Source of the DNA: an uncultured bacterium
Lineage (GTDB): Bacteria; Bacillota; Clostridia; Oscillospirales; Oscillospiraceae
DNA: 64,000 bases
Assembly: GCA_949293245.1 (NCBI GenBank)
Contig: CASFCS010000020.1
Coordinates: 1-64,000 of the forward strand
Reading direction: 5' to 3'
Position 1 is the first letter of the stretch, and the number at the start of each line of letters is the position of its first letter. The position numbers and the translations under genes were made by a program. Of this stretch, positions 43,601 to 54,091 are shown piece by piece. The notes beneath the pieces were generated by a model. It was given only the letters and a program-made list of their open reading frames with translations. It ran no database searches and had not been told where the DNA came from.

Positions 43601-46600
43601 CACGCCGTAGCCGTTCTGATAGCTGTTGGTGGTGACGGTGATCTCATAGCTGGGAACAGCCTTGAAGGAGACCTTCACGTCAAAACCCTCGGTGATATTC
43701 TCCACGGCGTAGGTGGTCATGCCCTCGCTGCCGGAGATGGGGGTATAGCTGCCGCTGCCGTCATCGGCCAGCCACTGATCCACCAGGTAGTCGCTGCTCT
43801 CGGGCGAGGCAAGGATCAGCACGTCGTCCATGGCGTGGACGGTGCAGGGGCTGGCAGCGTTCTCTATCTTCTGGCCGTTCACCAGGAGGGTGACGGAGCC
43901 GCCCGCGTCCGCAGCAAAACTGATCTCGATCTCCGCGCCCACGAACTCCACGGTGACGCTGTGGTCAGCGTCGATGCTGTCAAGGGTCAGGCTGTTGCCG
44001 GTGAAGATGTTGCCGTCAGCATCGGTGTAGTCGGTGCCATCCACGATCCACTTCGCCACGGTGCAGTGGGTGTCGGGGGTGGCGGTGAAGGTGACGGAGC
44101 TGCCCTTGACCACCATGCTGCCGGAGGGCAGCGTCTTGCCGCCGCTCTGGGCGGTGAGGCTTCCGTTCTCACCGGCGGAGTAGGTGATGACAAAACCGTT
44201 CTCGTTCACATAGTCCGCGGTGACCACATAGTGGGACATGGAGGTGACGGTGAAGGTCAGGGTGTTGTTCTCCCCATCCACGGTGTAGTTGGGGTCGTCC
44301 ATGACGTTCCTGCCGTTCACGTACCAGTTGTTGACAAGGAACTCCTCCTCAGGCTCTGCGGTGACAACCACGGTGCTGCCCGCCGGGACGTAGTCGCCGG
44401 CACTGGCGATGCTCACGTTGTTGCCCCAGACCGCGCCGGTGATCTCGCCATTTTCGGCGCCGGAGTTATCATAGTTCACCCAGGCGTCGGTGGAGAGGTG
44501 GATGATGACGGTCTTGGAGATGGTGGAGCCGTCGTCATTCGTATAGGTGGCCGTCAGCTGCAGCTGTCCGTTGGTGCCGGTCTCGTTGGGGTCGATAGTG
44601 AGTTTGATGCTGCCGCCGGTAAGACCGGGATTCTGGGTGTTGCTGGTGAGCTTCGTCGCCTGCCGCTGGTTGCCCCACAGGGACCAGGTAATACGGCTCG
44701 GGGTAACACGGTTGTCGTCCGTGCTCACTTCCGCCCGGAAGATCCAGGTCTTGGCGCTGCCGTCGGGTGTGTTGTGATAGAGGGTGTAGCTGCCGTCGCC
44801 GGAGGGGGTCTCCCCGTCGGCGGTAATGTCGATGCTCTGGGCCGTGGACGTCACGGTGATGGTGGCGGTGGCGGTACCCAGCGCATCGCCCACCCAGGTA
44901 TTGTCTTTATCCGCGAAACTACTGACGGTGACAGTGATGGTGCTGCCGATGGCCGCGCCTTCATTCACCTTGAGGACGGCGGAGCTGCCGCCGTTTTCGC
45001 TCAGGGTACCGGCGCCGCTGATCTCCCACTTGTAGACCTGGGGCGTGGTGCCGGTGAACTGGGTGGCGAGGGTGATGGACTTCCCGCGGCCCAAGTTGGT
45101 CGCAACAGGCGAGACGGTCAGGCCGCCGGTGCTCACAGAGCTCTTGGTGATGGTGAGGGGGATGTCCAGATTGTAGTAGGTGTTGTCCGACGTATCATCA
45201 TCGTAGAAGTTCACCCGGATGGTGTAGCTGCCGGCTTCCAGGGACTTGAGCCAGGCTTCCCCAAAGGTGATGGTGCCGGTGGCGTAATTGGTGAAGGAAA
45301 CGCTGTGCTGGTCTGTTGTCAGCGTTTTTTCCGTTCCGGTTTCGTCAATGAGAACGATCTCGCCGTTCTCCACTGTGTAGTAGATATAGCCTGCGTCCTT
45401 TTGCTCCTTCCAGCTGTAGGGATGAACCTGGCCGTTGACCGCAGGCGAGACGATTTCCACCGTCAGGTCGCCGCTGCCCTCATCCACATCATAGGTGAGG
45501 GAGGCGGGGCCCGCAGAGGCGCTGGTGGAGAGGGGGTAGAACCGGATGTAGGAGGCCAGCACGTCGGGGTCAAGCTCCGCCGCGGTCTGCACATTGCCGG
45601 TGCCAACCCTGTAATCCTGCCGCCAGCCCACGCCGTAGGGCAGCGTGACGGAGTCATAGACCGCGCCGTCCGTATCCACATAGTTGACCTCTATTCCATT
45701 CATAAGCAGAGAGATATTGCCGTCGCTCTTGCCGTAGAACAGTGTGAGATCCGCGCCGTCGTACAGATTGACTGTCGTACCAGCGATGGCCGGGATACTA
45801 TATGTGGTGAGGGTCAGCGAGGCGTTCTCCTCGCCATACAGGTTCAGGGTGTTCTCCTCTGCATTCAGCGTGTATTTCGGGCGATCATGCTCGGCGGCGG
45901 GCACGTTGGTGCCGGTGAGGTAGTTGCTCCCGGAAAGGTAGACCGGAATGTCCGAGACGGTCAGATGATTGGCCGTCAGGCCGGCCAGGGTCAGGCTCTG
46001 GATGGTGCTGTTGGTGGCCGTGATCCTGGTGGCACCGCTGTCTATCGCGCCGGAGAGCGTGTAATCCGCCGTGGCGCCGGAAGCCTCGCTGATTTCAGCG
46101 GTCCAGTACGTATCGTCTGTACCATGCGTCCAGCTCACCGACCTTACGCCCAGCTCCACCTCCACGTTGTTTGTGCCGTAGCCGGTGCTTTCCACTCCCT
46201 GTTTGGCAACGATCGTAATGTTCGGCTGGCTTTCCCAGCCGCTGTTAGTAAAGGTTGTGTCGATGGTGGATACCGTGACGTATTTGAGCTTATTGTTGTC
46301 CTTGTGGTCAACGTACCAGTACAAATCTGTATTGGTTCCTGAATCAAAGGTGATCGTACCCGTATATGTGCTGCCGCCGGATGTGACTGAATAATCAGCC
46401 TTGATATTGCTGGCGGTGCCGCCGCCGCCGGTGCTGGGGCTGAGGCGGAAGTAGACGTACTCGCCATTACCGGGAAGCCCATCTGTCCACTGGTATCCAG
46501 TCGGGATGCCTTCTCCATCCCGCAGCTGCTCCACCAGAACGTCGGACACATTCTGCGTGGAGTAATCGCCGGCGGCCTTGGTAAAGGTACCGTACACTCC

Positions 46601-49600
46601 GTCTGCGCTGTCCTTCTCCAGATAGCGCAGCGTGTAGCCGTTGGGATAGTAGACGGTAACTTTATCATCCACATCAAAGATATTTTTGTACCATGTGTCA
46701 ACGCTCACATCTGTATGCAGCTCCATAATGCCGCCGTAGACCTCCGCCGAGCCATGAACAGTCAAAGGCGTATCAGAGGCATAGATGCTGAGTTCACCGG
46801 CATTCAGGACAAGATCGTTCCAGCACGAGATCGATTGGCGTGTTACCCGTATCGTGGGGGAAGCCGTGCTGCCCACTGTACCGATGGTCAAAGCGCTGTC
46901 AGAACCATACACGCTGATCGCAGTATCGCTGGAGTCGACAAGCAGGGTCAGATTGCCCTGAATGCTCAAACTGTTCCAGGCCGTGATCCCAGACCAATAT
47001 CTCTGTCTGCCCTCATCCTTGAGAGAGATCGTTCCGTCGCCGCGGATGGTCAGATCTGCTTCGGCTTCAATGCCGGTGCCCCACTGCTGGCCCGAGATCG
47101 CGTCGTTACGTTTCGAGTACAGCGTGTTGCTGCCCGAGACCGTGAGGGTGACGTTTGTGCTTTCCAGCACTATCATCTCTTTGCCGGTATTGGAATTCAG
47201 CGTCAGGCCCGACAGCGACAAGCTGCTCACCGTCTCGCTGGCGACGATCCTGAGCTCAGGCGCCAGCGTTTCGTCATTCGTGCCGCTGACCGTCAGGTTG
47301 GAGGCGTTGAGCGTCAACATCTGGGCCGCGGCGTCATAGGACCAGCCGGAGCCGGTAAAGGCGCTGATGTCCTCGCCGTTGACCGTGACGCCGATCTCCT
47401 TGAAGGTCACGGTGATCACCTGGTTGGCGGTGACATTGGAAATGGTGTAAACGCCGGTGTCCACATCATAGGAGTATGTGGTGCCGTCCACCTCATTGCC
47501 CGCCGTTGTGAACTCGTTGCCGTTGGCATACACCTTGTCCACCAGGTTCAGGCTGCCGCCGGAGAGGGTGAACTTGAAGTCCCCTCCCGCACTGACGCTG
47601 GTGAGGTAACCGCTCTCCGGAAGCAGGGTCAGGCGGACCGTGCTTTCGCTGATGGTGGGCCAGGAGATGGTGTTGTAGGTGGTGGAGGAGAAGATCGGCT
47701 CAAAGGTGTAGTTGCCGGTGATATTGGGGATGGTGTACCGGAGGGAGGTGGCGCGCGTGGTGACCGGATCCTCGCCCTCGGGCGTGGTCTTCCAGTAGGT
47801 GACCGTCCACTTCTGGGCAGGCGTCACCATAATGGTGAGGCTCTCCCTGTCGTGGAGGGTGACCACGGTCTTACCATCGGCATTCTCGCTCTCCCCCGCG
47901 CCATCGGGCAGGTCATAGCTGTAGGTGCCCTTGCCGGAGATATCCTCCAGCGTGACGGTGTGGGTGGCCTTCTCCGTGAGGTAGACGGCGATCTCCTCAT
48001 CACTGTTCACCTTGGAGATGGAATAGATGGGGCTGGCGGCGTAGATGGTCACGTCGCTGCCGGTGAAGCGCACCGTGCCGGTGGCGGTGGCGATGAAGTA
48101 GTAGACAGTGGCCGCGCCGCCGGAAGGCGTGTAGGAATAGTAGTAGGGCTGGTCCTTGCTGACCGCGCCGCCGTCCGCGACCTCAGTAGCCAGACGGTTC
48201 ACGTCCGTGGTGGCGGTGAGCTTTGTGCCGTCGGACACCCAGCCGGTCAGGTCGTAGTAGGCCGGGTAGACGATCTGGGCGGTGAAGGATGTGCCGCCGG
48301 GGATGTCCGGGATGGTCATGGAGGCCGCGTCCTCATCGTAGGGGAAGCGGTACTCCTGCCCGTTGATGGTATAGACGATCTCGGCGCCCTGTGGCGCGGC
48401 GTAGGTATTGGTCACATCAAAGCTGAGCTCCACGTCGTAGAGCTCACGGTTGGTGTAGCCGGTGACCCTGGTGTCCTGCTTGACGGTGACCACATAGGTG
48501 CCCTTGGTGTAATCGGCCGTGCCCTGGCTGCCTGTGGAGACAAAGTTATACCTGCTGTCCCAGGAGCAGCCTTCGGCTACCTCAATGGTGATTCGGGTGT
48601 CACCCTTGACCAGATCGCCGCTCTCAATGTAGACCTTCTCCGTGGCGGCGTCGGGGGCGTCGTTGACCCGGTTCTCGTACCAGGCCACCAGGCCGTCGTT
48701 GCCGTTGAGATCCTCAAAACTGAAGGTATAGTAATCCCGCTCGAACACAGCGTAGACTGAGCAGCTGGTGGTGGGCATGACAAGCTCAAAGGTGCTCTCC
48801 ATCCTGCCCTCGTCCTTGTTGTCGTACACGGTGCCCTGGCCCAGCTCAGTGTAGCGCCACTCCTTGAAGTGGTAGCCCTGGTTGGCCGTGGCGGTGAAGT
48901 TGAACAGGGAGTTTGCCAGCACCACGCTGCCGCTGGTGATGTCCGGGTCGTCGCAGACGATGGTGCCGCCGCCGACGTCGCCGGCAGTGCCGAACGAGAG
49001 GCTGTTGGCAGTTACGGCAAACTGCACCTCCACGGTAGTCTCCTCGTTGAGCATCACATGGGAGATGGAGGATTCGGTCGTGCCCAGCGGTTCGCCGTTG
49101 ATGTACCACTCGTAGATCTCATAGCCCGCGTCAGGCACCGCGGAGAACACCAGCCGGGTACCGGTCTGCTGCTCCTGGGTCAGGACGCCCGCGTCACTGA
49201 TGTCGCTCCGGGTGTAGGCGTAGTCCGGCGTCACGGCGTACAGGGTGCCCACCTGCTGCCCCTCAAAGGGCCGCACGCCGATCTTGACCTCATGGGTGGC
49301 GCCCAGGATGGCGATGGAGCCGTCATAGAAGCTCAGGGCGTAGTTATCCAGCCGGTCGGTGGAGCGGATGGCGTAGGCGCCGCAGAGCTCAGCCACCGTA
49401 TCCTTTGTAAACGCCGTGCCGGCGGCGTTGTAGTAGGTCACATTGACCGTTTTCTCCGCTATGGTGGCGTTCAGCTCGCCGTTCGGGTTGTCGCAGTCGG
49501 CCCAGCTGCCGCTGGCCACCGTCAGGTCGCCATAGGTGATATCAGCCGGGGGCGTACCCTCGGCACCCTTCATGGTGGGCAGCTGGAGGGTCAGGGGCCG

Positions 49601-52600
49601 GGTGGCCACATTGAAGTAGACCTCCACCGTCTCGCCGCTCTCGCTGGTCATGGTGAGCAGGTAGTTGCCCGCCGGGGTGTTGGCCGCCAGGGTGTACTTC
49701 CCGCCATCGTTGCTGTATTTCAGGTAACTGGCTGCGTCGAAGTAGACGACGCGGTCATCATAGAGCCTTGCGGTTCCGGAGTGCGTGGCGGCAAAATACA
49801 TCCAGACGCTCCTGTCTGAAGGTTCAAGCGCCGGATATTTGTAGTTCGTTCCGGCTACAATGCTGCCTACCTTGAGGCCTTCAGAGGTATAAACCCCAGC
49901 ATTCCACTGCAGCCTCGCACCGTTGTTGACAGTAGAGGTATAGTCCAGGGCCGTCAGTGTAACGCTCGCGGGCTTCTCGTCCTTGCTGGTGGTGACGCCG
50001 CCGGATTTGCCGATCTCGTAGAAGGTGACGGCGGCCTCGTTGCCGTAGATGATGGTATCCGGCAGGTCGATGGTGTAACCGGTGCTCAGATTGGAGAGAT
50101 ATGTGCTCTCACCGGAGCAGGACTTGAAGATGTAAGAGCCGCTGTAATAGGCCTCCACCGTGTAAAGGCCCGCCGGGAGCGTGCCCTCCAGCACCTTGGC
50201 AGCCGTGCCGGCCGCGTCCAGATTCGCCAGATAGGGGTAGCTCACGCCGGTGGCGGTGTTGGTCAGGGTGAAGGTCACGATGCCGGTGGGGATGGACGCA
50301 CTCTCCCCATGGGCGTTCTTCACCTCCGCGTAGAGCTGGATGCCGCCGCCTGTCACATCGGTGACGCTCAGGTTGTCAAAGTAGGCCGTGCGCTTGGAGT
50401 GGGTGAGCTCCACAGAGCCGGTGTACGCCGTTATGTATGTGGCGTCAGCCTTGGTCTGGACATTCACACGGCACCGGTAGCTGCCGGCGGTGTCCACGCC
50501 GGCGTTTGCAAAGATCAGCGTCTGGCCGGTCTCATTGACCATGTCCGTCCAGAAGCCGTTTTCCATCTTCTGCCACTGATACTGGACGATGGAGTAGTAA
50601 TTGCCGCTGCTCTCCCCGCCGGGCCCCTTGACGTCCACCGTCAGGGTGCCGTTCTTGTCCGGGTAGACCAGGAGGTTGCCGTCGTCCTTGCCGTCGGACT
50701 CGATGATGTTAAGGGTGGGGTAGCCGTTGGCCGCCTTGGTGCGTGCGGTGAGCAGGGCGCTGGGGGACGAGAGGGGCGGCACGCGATTGATCCGCTCCAC
50801 CTGGATGGCATACTGATACTCCGTGTAGGGCGTCAGGTTCTCGTCCACAAAGTAGTATTCCTTGTAGAGCTCCCCGTTTTCGTCGTACTTGTACTGGAAG
50901 TGGGTGGAGTCGCTGGGAGAGATGGCCTCCACCAGCTCAAGGCCGCCGCCCTCGGGGAAGTCATAGTACTTGTAAATGTAGAAATTGGTGGCCTCGCCGT
51001 CATAGGTCCAGGTGAGGACGTTCTCCTCGCTGGTGGTGCGGGCGAAGTCCTGCTGGAAGTCGTCGGGCAGCTCAGGCGGCTCGGACACGTCGCCCACCAC
51101 ATAGCTGACCACGGGGATGCTTGTCCCATCCTCAAAGACATAGTTGTAGGCGAAGATCTTCCAGGTGTAGTAGTAGCCGTAGTCCTGGAACTCCAGGGGC
51201 ATATTGGTGACCGTGCCGGAGAAGCTGGTGCCGGTCAGGTTCATGGTGGCCCAGCCGTCCGCCGGGTTCAATGACCACTGGGCACCGGCGGATATCTCCA
51301 CCAGGGTCTGGCCCAGGTCGTTCTGGATCCCCGCGCCGCCTCCGATTTTGAAGTCCCAGGCCGCGCCCATGTTGTAGCTCTCAGACTGCTCCTCGGTGAT
51401 GGTGATGGTCTGGGAGATGGAGCCGTTGCCGAAGCTGACGCCGGCCGGGTCGTCGTTCCACTCCGCGATCACGTTATAGCCGCTGGTGGAGCTGGGATAG
51501 GAGCCCGGGTCGCCGGGGGTGGAGGTGAGCGCCACGCCGGAGATCTGGGGCAGCTCGTCATAGTTGCCCTGGATGGACTCGTAATAGTCCAGATTCAGGA
51601 TCTGGTAGCAGGGGGTAAAGGTATTGGATATCACGTTGGTGGTGACGTCATACCCGCCCTCCCCGTCGGGCGTATAGATGTTGTACACATAGTTCTCCGT
51701 GGGGATGGAGTAGAAGGCCACGGCGTCCTCGTCCTGGCTGGTCTCAAAGGTCAGCTCATACTCCGTGGATTTAGAGATCTCCTTTTCCCATTCCATCGTG
51801 TACATGACGGCGGTCTCCACCACCACCTTGCCGCCCAGGGCGGTGACGTCGTTGTCCCACCAGCCGCCGATCTCCAGGTCAAGGGTGACGATGTCCGACT
51901 CCCCGCTGCCCACGATGCGGCTGTAGGAGGTGGTGTTCTGCCAGGCGTAGTCGTAGTCCACCACCTCGTCCACATCCTCAAAATAAGGAGCCGCCGCGAT
52001 GATGGCCAGCACCTTGGGGTCGGAGTAGGTCAGATAGTGGACGCCGGTGTACTCGATGATGATGGTGTCCATGTCAACGTCCACCAGCGCGGCGGAAACC
52101 GCGACGCCGTCCTGGTCCTCATCCACACAGCTGACCAGGGAGTTGCTCAGCTGATTGTTCTGGGTGCCCCACAGCACGAACACGCCTTTATCCTGCCGAA
52201 CATTCTCAATGAACTCATCGGCATATCCGTATTTTCCGTCTTTGCTTTCTATCTCATCCTGATAGCCTGCATAGGAGTTGTATGTATTATAATCCGACAA
52301 AGCGGTAAAGGAGGTGGTCAGGATCTCACCATTGCCCGTCACATCCCCGGAAACGGCGCCGTACTCACAGTAGTACCGATTCTCTATGCCGTTTGTAGGC
52401 CATTCGCCGTTCAGCCCCCAGCGTTTCGGAAGCGCGAGAGACTTGTCCTCCGCAGAGTAGCCGTTGTCACCGTCAGAGTCCTCATCCAGCGCATAGGCCA
52501 GCTGCAGCTGCCCCTCCATATATTTATAGAGGCAGCTGTCCACATAGATGTAGGTATAATCATTGCCGGCCGGTGTCATCACAGCAGCGTTGGCCCGCAT

Positions 52601-53977
52601 CATGGGCATGCTGTAGTATTCATCATCAAAGGTGTTGCCGGTCTGCCACTGGGTGGTGCTGCTGCCGCTGCCGTCATCAATGGTGATCCACTCGCCGTCG
52701 ATCACCTTATAAGTGCCGCTGGAAGTGATGCTCAGGCCGGCTCCGTCTGCGTAAGTATACGTGGTAATGGTGCGGGCTGTGTTGAACGTCCCATCCCAAC
52801 TTGGCACTGCGTCTGCCATAGGCTGGCCGGCGGTGATGAGTTCATCGACGCCGTCCCCGTTGATGTCGCCGTAGGCAAAGCTGACCCGGGCAAGCTCACC
52901 CAATTCCCCGGTGTTCAGATCCAGACTTTCGGACTTCTGAAGGGCATCGCTTTTGGCGCCCCACATGATATTGGCTGTGCTGGCCTGGGTATACGGCTGA
53001 TAACCCCACAGATATGTGGCAATTTCATAAAATGTATAAGGCCTCCCAGAGATGGAATTGCCTTCTGAATCCTCACCGCCCGAGGGCCAGGTTTCCATTG
53101 CGTTGAATACCAGGCTGCCGGACGAGATAGCCAGATCGTCTACGCCATCCCGGTTAAAGTCTCCGGACTGAAGGGCCACCATGTTGGGCGCCACACTGCT
53201 GCTGAGCGCATAGCTCCAGATCCGCGCCCATTTGCTTGCCTCGACCCAATCCTTCTCTCCGGATTGAGAGGTCTTCTGATATTTGTAGATGTCCACCCGG
53301 GCCTGGTTTTTTTCCGCCACATACACGGCGACCTCCGAGATGCCGTCGCCGTCGTAGTCGCCTGCGGAGATTTGAAGCAGATTTTGCCATGCAAAATCAA
53401 AGTGCTCCTGGTACTCTTGCTGAACCCCTGCAGAATCGGGGAGGGTAGATGCGGGAGTGATAGAACCGATCTTCACGGGGGATCCGTATTCGTAGTCTTC
53501 ACCATCGTAGAAGTACAAATACAGATCCTGGGCCCCGCTCCGCCCGGAAACGCCCACATAGGCCACGCCGCCGGGGAGGCCGTCCCCGTCAAAGTCGCCT
53601 GCCGCGGAGGCAAAAAGCTGCATACCGCCGGGCATCGTCGTGCCGGTAGGCATGGAATTAATGTCGCTGTATGAAAAGTCGTTGTTATCCTGGCCGTACA
53701 CATTTAATCCCGTTGAAGATGTCAAAGCGACCTCAAACACCTGATTTCCGGGGATGATGTCCCGGCCGTAGGGGTTGTCGGTGGTGTCCGCGTCATAGCC
53801 TTCCGGGATCTCAGAGGTGTCAAAACCCAAGGCCGAGAACACGTCCGCGTCCTGGCCCTCAAAGCCGCCGGCCAGATTGGTGGCCGCCTTCGCCGGCAGG
53901 GTAAAGGCAGGTATCATACCCAGTACCATGGCACAGGTCAGGAACCAGCTTAACAACCGTTTCCCTCGTCTTTTCAT
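40700..53977 (-). CDS. Giant secreted multi-domain SLH surface protein (4425 aa)
   Basis: The ATG at 53977 is preferred to one at 53983, which abuts the AAAGGAGG site. Layout: signal peptide (MKRRGKRLLSWFLTCAMVLG, cleavage after PAKA); five FG-GAP/VCBS-like calcium loops between about 120 and 560 (DFDGDGLP, DYDGDGIS, DFNRDGVD, DINGDGVD, DVTGNGE); an FN3-like region near 985-1090; Ig-like modules; a YDG/MBG-type segment; many divergent InlB B-repeats (patterns such as VTFTATPDTHCTVAKWIVDG); a beta-helix-like region near 2190-2450; a short collagen-like PTGPEGPQGPAGPAGP at about 4090; and three C-terminal SLH repeats from about 4240. It is a wall-anchored adhesin or scaffold candidate. The frame is intact for over 13 kb. 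No catalytic domain was found. Confidence 0.9.
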   Translation of the reverse strand: MKRRGKRLLSWFLTCAMVLGMIPAFTLPAKAATNLAGGFEGQDADVFSALGFDTSEIPEGYDADTTDNPYGRDIIPGNQVFEVALTSSTGLNVYGQDNNDFSYSDINSMPTGTTMPGGMQLFASAAGDFDGDGLPGGVAYVGVSGRSGAQDLYLYFYDGEDYEYGSPVKIGSITPASTLPDSAGVQQEYQEHFDFAWQNLLQISAGDYDGDGISEVAVYVAEKNQARVDIYKYQKTSQSGEKDWVEASKWARIWSYALSSSVAPNMVALQSGDFNRDGVDDLAISSGSLVFNAMETWPSGGEDSEGNSISGRPYTFYEIATYLWGYQPYTQASTANIMWGAKSDALQKSESLDLNTGELGELARVSFAYGDINGDGVDELITAGQPMADAVPSWDGTFNTARTITTYTYADGAGLSITSSGTYKVIDGEWITIDDGSGSSTTQWQTGNTFDDEYYSMPMMRANAAVMTPAGNDYTYIYVDSCLYKYMEGQLQLAYALDEDSDGDNGYSAEDKSLALPKRWGLNGEWPTNGIENRYYCEYGAVSGDVTGNGEILTTSFTALSDYNTYNSYAGYQDEIESKDGKYGYADEFIENVRQDKGVFVLWGTQNNQLSNSLVSCVDEDQDGVAVSAALVDVDMDTIIIEYTGVHYLTYSDPKVLAIIAAAPYFEDVDEVVDYDYAWQNTTSYSRIVGSGESDIVTLDLEIGGWWDNDVTALGGKVVVETAVMYTMEWEKEISKSTEYELTFETSQDEDAVAFYSIPTENYVYNIYTPDGEGGYDVTTNVISNTFTPCYQILNLDYYESIQGNYDELPQISGVALTSTPGDPGSYPSSTSGYNVIAEWNDDPAGVSFGNGSISQTITITEEQSESYNMGAAWDFKIGGGAGIQNDLGQTLVEISAGAQWSLNPADGWATMNLTGTSFSGTVTNMPLEFQDYGYYYTWKIFAYNYVFEDGTSIPVVSYVVGDVSEPPELPDDFQQDFARTTSEENVLTWTYDGEATNFYIYKYYDFPEGGGLELVEAISPSDSTHFQYKYDENGELYKEYYFVDENLTPYTEYQYAIQVERINRVPPLSSPSALLTARTKAANGYPTLNIIESDGKDDGNLLVYPDKNGTLTVDVKGPGGESSGNYYSIVQYQWQKMENGFWTDMVNETGQTLIFANAGVDTAGSYRCRVNVQTKADATYITAYTGSVELTHSKRTAYFDNLSVTDVTGGGIQLYAEVKNAHGESASIPTGIVTFTLTNTATGVSYPYLANLDAAGTAAKVLEGTLPAGLYTVEAYYSGSYIFKSCSGESTYLSNLSTGYTIDLPDTIIYGNEAAVTFYEIGKSGGVTTSKDEKPASVTLTALDYTSTVNNGARLQWNAGVYTSEGLKVGSIVAGTNYKYPALEPSDRSVWMYFAATHSGTARLYDDRVVYFDAASYLKYSNDGGKYTLAANTPAGNYLLTMTSESGETVEVYFNVATRPLTLQLPTMKGAEGTPPADITYGDLTVASGSWADCDNPNGELNATIAEKTVNVTYYNAAGTAFTKDTVAELCGAYAIRSTDRLDNYALSFYDGSIAILGATHEVKIGVRPFEGQQVGTLYAVTPDYAYTRSDISDAGVLTQEQQTGTRLVFSAVPDAGYEIYEWYINGEPLGTTESSISHVMLNEETTVEVQFAVTANSLSFGTAGDVGGGTIVCDDPDITSGSVVLANSLFNFTATANQGYHFKEWRYTELGQGTVYDNKDEGRMESTFELVMPTTSCSVYAVFERDYYTFSFEDLNGNDGLVAWYENRVNDAPDAATEKVYIESGDLVKGDTRITIEVAEGCSWDSRYNFVSTGSQGTADYTKGTYVVTVKQDTRVTGYTNRELYDVELSFDVTNTYAAPQGAEIVYTINGQEYRFPYDEDAASMTIPDIPGGTSFTAQIVYPAYYDLTGWVSDGTKLTATTDVNRLATEVADGGAVSKDQPYYYSYTPSGGAATVYYFIATATGTVRFTGSDVTIYAASPIYSISKVNSDEEIAVYLTEKATHTVTLEDISGKGTYSYDLPDGAGESENADGKTVVTLHDRESLTIMVTPAQKWTVTYWKTTPEGEDPVTTRATSLRYTIPNITGNYTFEPIFSSTTYNTISWPTISESTVRLTLLPESGYLTSVSAGGDFKFTLSGGSLNLVDKVYANGNEFTTAGNEVDGTTYSYDVDTGVYTISNVTANQVITVTFKEIGVTVNGEDISAFTGSGWSYDAAAQMLTLNASNLTVSGTNDETLAPELRIVASETVSSLSLSGLTLNSNTGKEMIVLESTNVTLTVSGSNTLYSKRNDAISGQQWGTGIEAEADLTIRGDGTISLKDEGRQRYWSGITAWNSLSIQGNLTLLVDSSDTAISVYGSDSALTIGTVGSTASPTIRVTRQSISCWNDLVLNAGELSIYASDTPLTVHGSAEVYGGIMELHTDVSVDTWYKNIFDVDDKVTVYYPNGYTLRYLEKDSADGVYGTFTKAAGDYSTQNVSDVLVEQLRDGEGIPTGYQWTDGLPGNGEYVYFRLSPSTGGGGTASNIKADYSVTSGGSTYTGTITFDSGTNTDLYWYVDHKDNNKLKYVTVSTIDTTFTNSGWESQPNITIVAKQGVESTGYGTNNVEVELGVRSVSWTHGTDDTYWTAEISEASGATADYTLSGAIDSGATRITATNSTIQSLTLAGLTANHLTVSDIPVYLSGSNYLTGTNVPAAEHDRPKYTLNAEENTLNLYGEENASLTLTTYSIPAIAGTTVNLYDGADLTLFYGKSDGNISLLMNGIEVNYVDTDGAVYDSVTLPYGVGWRQDYRVGTGNVQTAAELDPDVLASYIRFYPLSTSASAGPASLTYDVDEGSGDLTVEIVSPAVNGQVHPYSWKEQKDAGYIYYTVENGEIVLIDETGTEKTLTTDQHSVSFTNYATGTITFGEAWLKSLEAGSYTIRVNFYDDDTSDNTYYNLDIPLTITKSSVSTGGLTVSPVATNLGRGKSITLATQFTGTTPQVYKWEISGAGTLSENGGSSAVLKVNEGAAIGSTITVTVSSFADKDNTWVGDALGTATATITVTSTAQSIDITADGETPSGDGSYTLYHNTPDGSAKTWIFRAEVSTDDNRVTPSRITWSLWGNQRQATKLTSNTQNPGLTGGSIKLTIDPNETGTNGQLQLTATYTNDDGSTISKTVIIHLSTDAWVNYDNSGAENGEITGAVWGNNVSIASAGDYVPAGSTVVVTAEPEEEFLVNNWYVNGRNVMDDPNYTVDGENNTLTFTVTSMSHYVVTADYVNENGFVITYSAGENGSLTAQSGGKTLPSGSMVVKGSSVTFTATPDTHCTVAKWIVDGTDYTDADGNIFTGNSLTLDSIDADHSVTVEFVGAEIEISFAADAGGSVTLLVNGQKIENAASPCTVHAMDDVLILASPESSDYLVDQWLADDGSGSYTPISGSEGMTTYAVENITEGFDVKVSFKAVPSYEITVTTNSYQNGYGVVKSGTTEVPMSGSRTFTVKEHDTLTLLAVPDTGSYVYKWSVPEGVEYVENGNSITLLDVKGNLNDIDAGQYIGVTFRRNFYDVTLATEGSGTLEASYSLTIGSDQFNGTISGSESIRGGSRVDFTVTPGQDYILSAITVNGTQVTPTWNETDRNYTYTIDALTESVEVKAVFTQTAELLTVTVPASFTHENEADPSVTVAEGAGMAGYVPDGISKDVPDADLEPGTDAVQMANGGTARLTFTPEDGYTVNYNILADEMNTVLAAAGSNAVYSLSMSGNACVVTITGVDANLDFTTMTSPFVAETVTTYHTVTIGAVTNGTLEVYWNSVQLLSGAMVPAGSELTIVATPEEHFDVEKLTVGGVELTATTFTVTDDVTLDAEFARSEYEVTIDILGSGSGTVTINGADYTAGTYTMAVDSVLAIAAKAADGSAVNTIGVPGGSDDGSGTYTVTLNSDLTVTAVFDAQKCVVTFNDPANGTLTILDSDGDPVTNGQLVPVGTTLTIMVIPDAHYELGSLTAGGADYMNALSSYVSYTVNAEKSNHIQCVFAVAEVPVSWNSTGGTISVTLADGTAVSNGQYVPVGTTLIVKAVPNTDYSLETFTVTGTTVGSDGTCTVGTEPVVITAEFEYSGEIPTGPEGPQGPAGPAGPGGVSPSGEYTVELHVSGNGKLHVTANGKEIASGDVVKAGTVLTITAEPAEGELLTTLTVNGVTFTSGGTYEVYANTIVAAQFGENSGLPYYLDSNGNKVFIGFAYDADGDGTWDEGEYIAPEGVEVLFTENHKTLDDVPGHWGEEYIDFVADREILVGITDSLFAPNNSVTRAMFATVLGRLYERSFGIQIQDGEHDFDDCNYNAYYGKYVDWAAENGIINGYGHRTFGPEDLITREQMATMLYRFAVMMGVVPQEMDTELTFADSGDVAAWAKTGILYCQSEGLISGIGNNIFAPQNTATRAQMATIIHNFIKVVVG

Positions 53978-54091
53978 ATGCATCCTCCTTTTGCTCGTAT
54001 CTCTGTCTGGGCCGCGCCGGCTGGCGGCGGTCCAGCGCCCTTCCTCCAGGGGGACCGCTGCGTATGCCCGCAGTCCCCTCCGCTTCTCCGC

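Noticed and set aside
40682..46342. 1886-codon open frame on the + strand opposite the giant surface-protein gene.
   Set aside because: It is antisense to a well-supported secreted protein, its translation is rich in Gly/Ala/His/Val as expected from reversed GC-rich codons, and it lacks domains or a ribosome-binding site.
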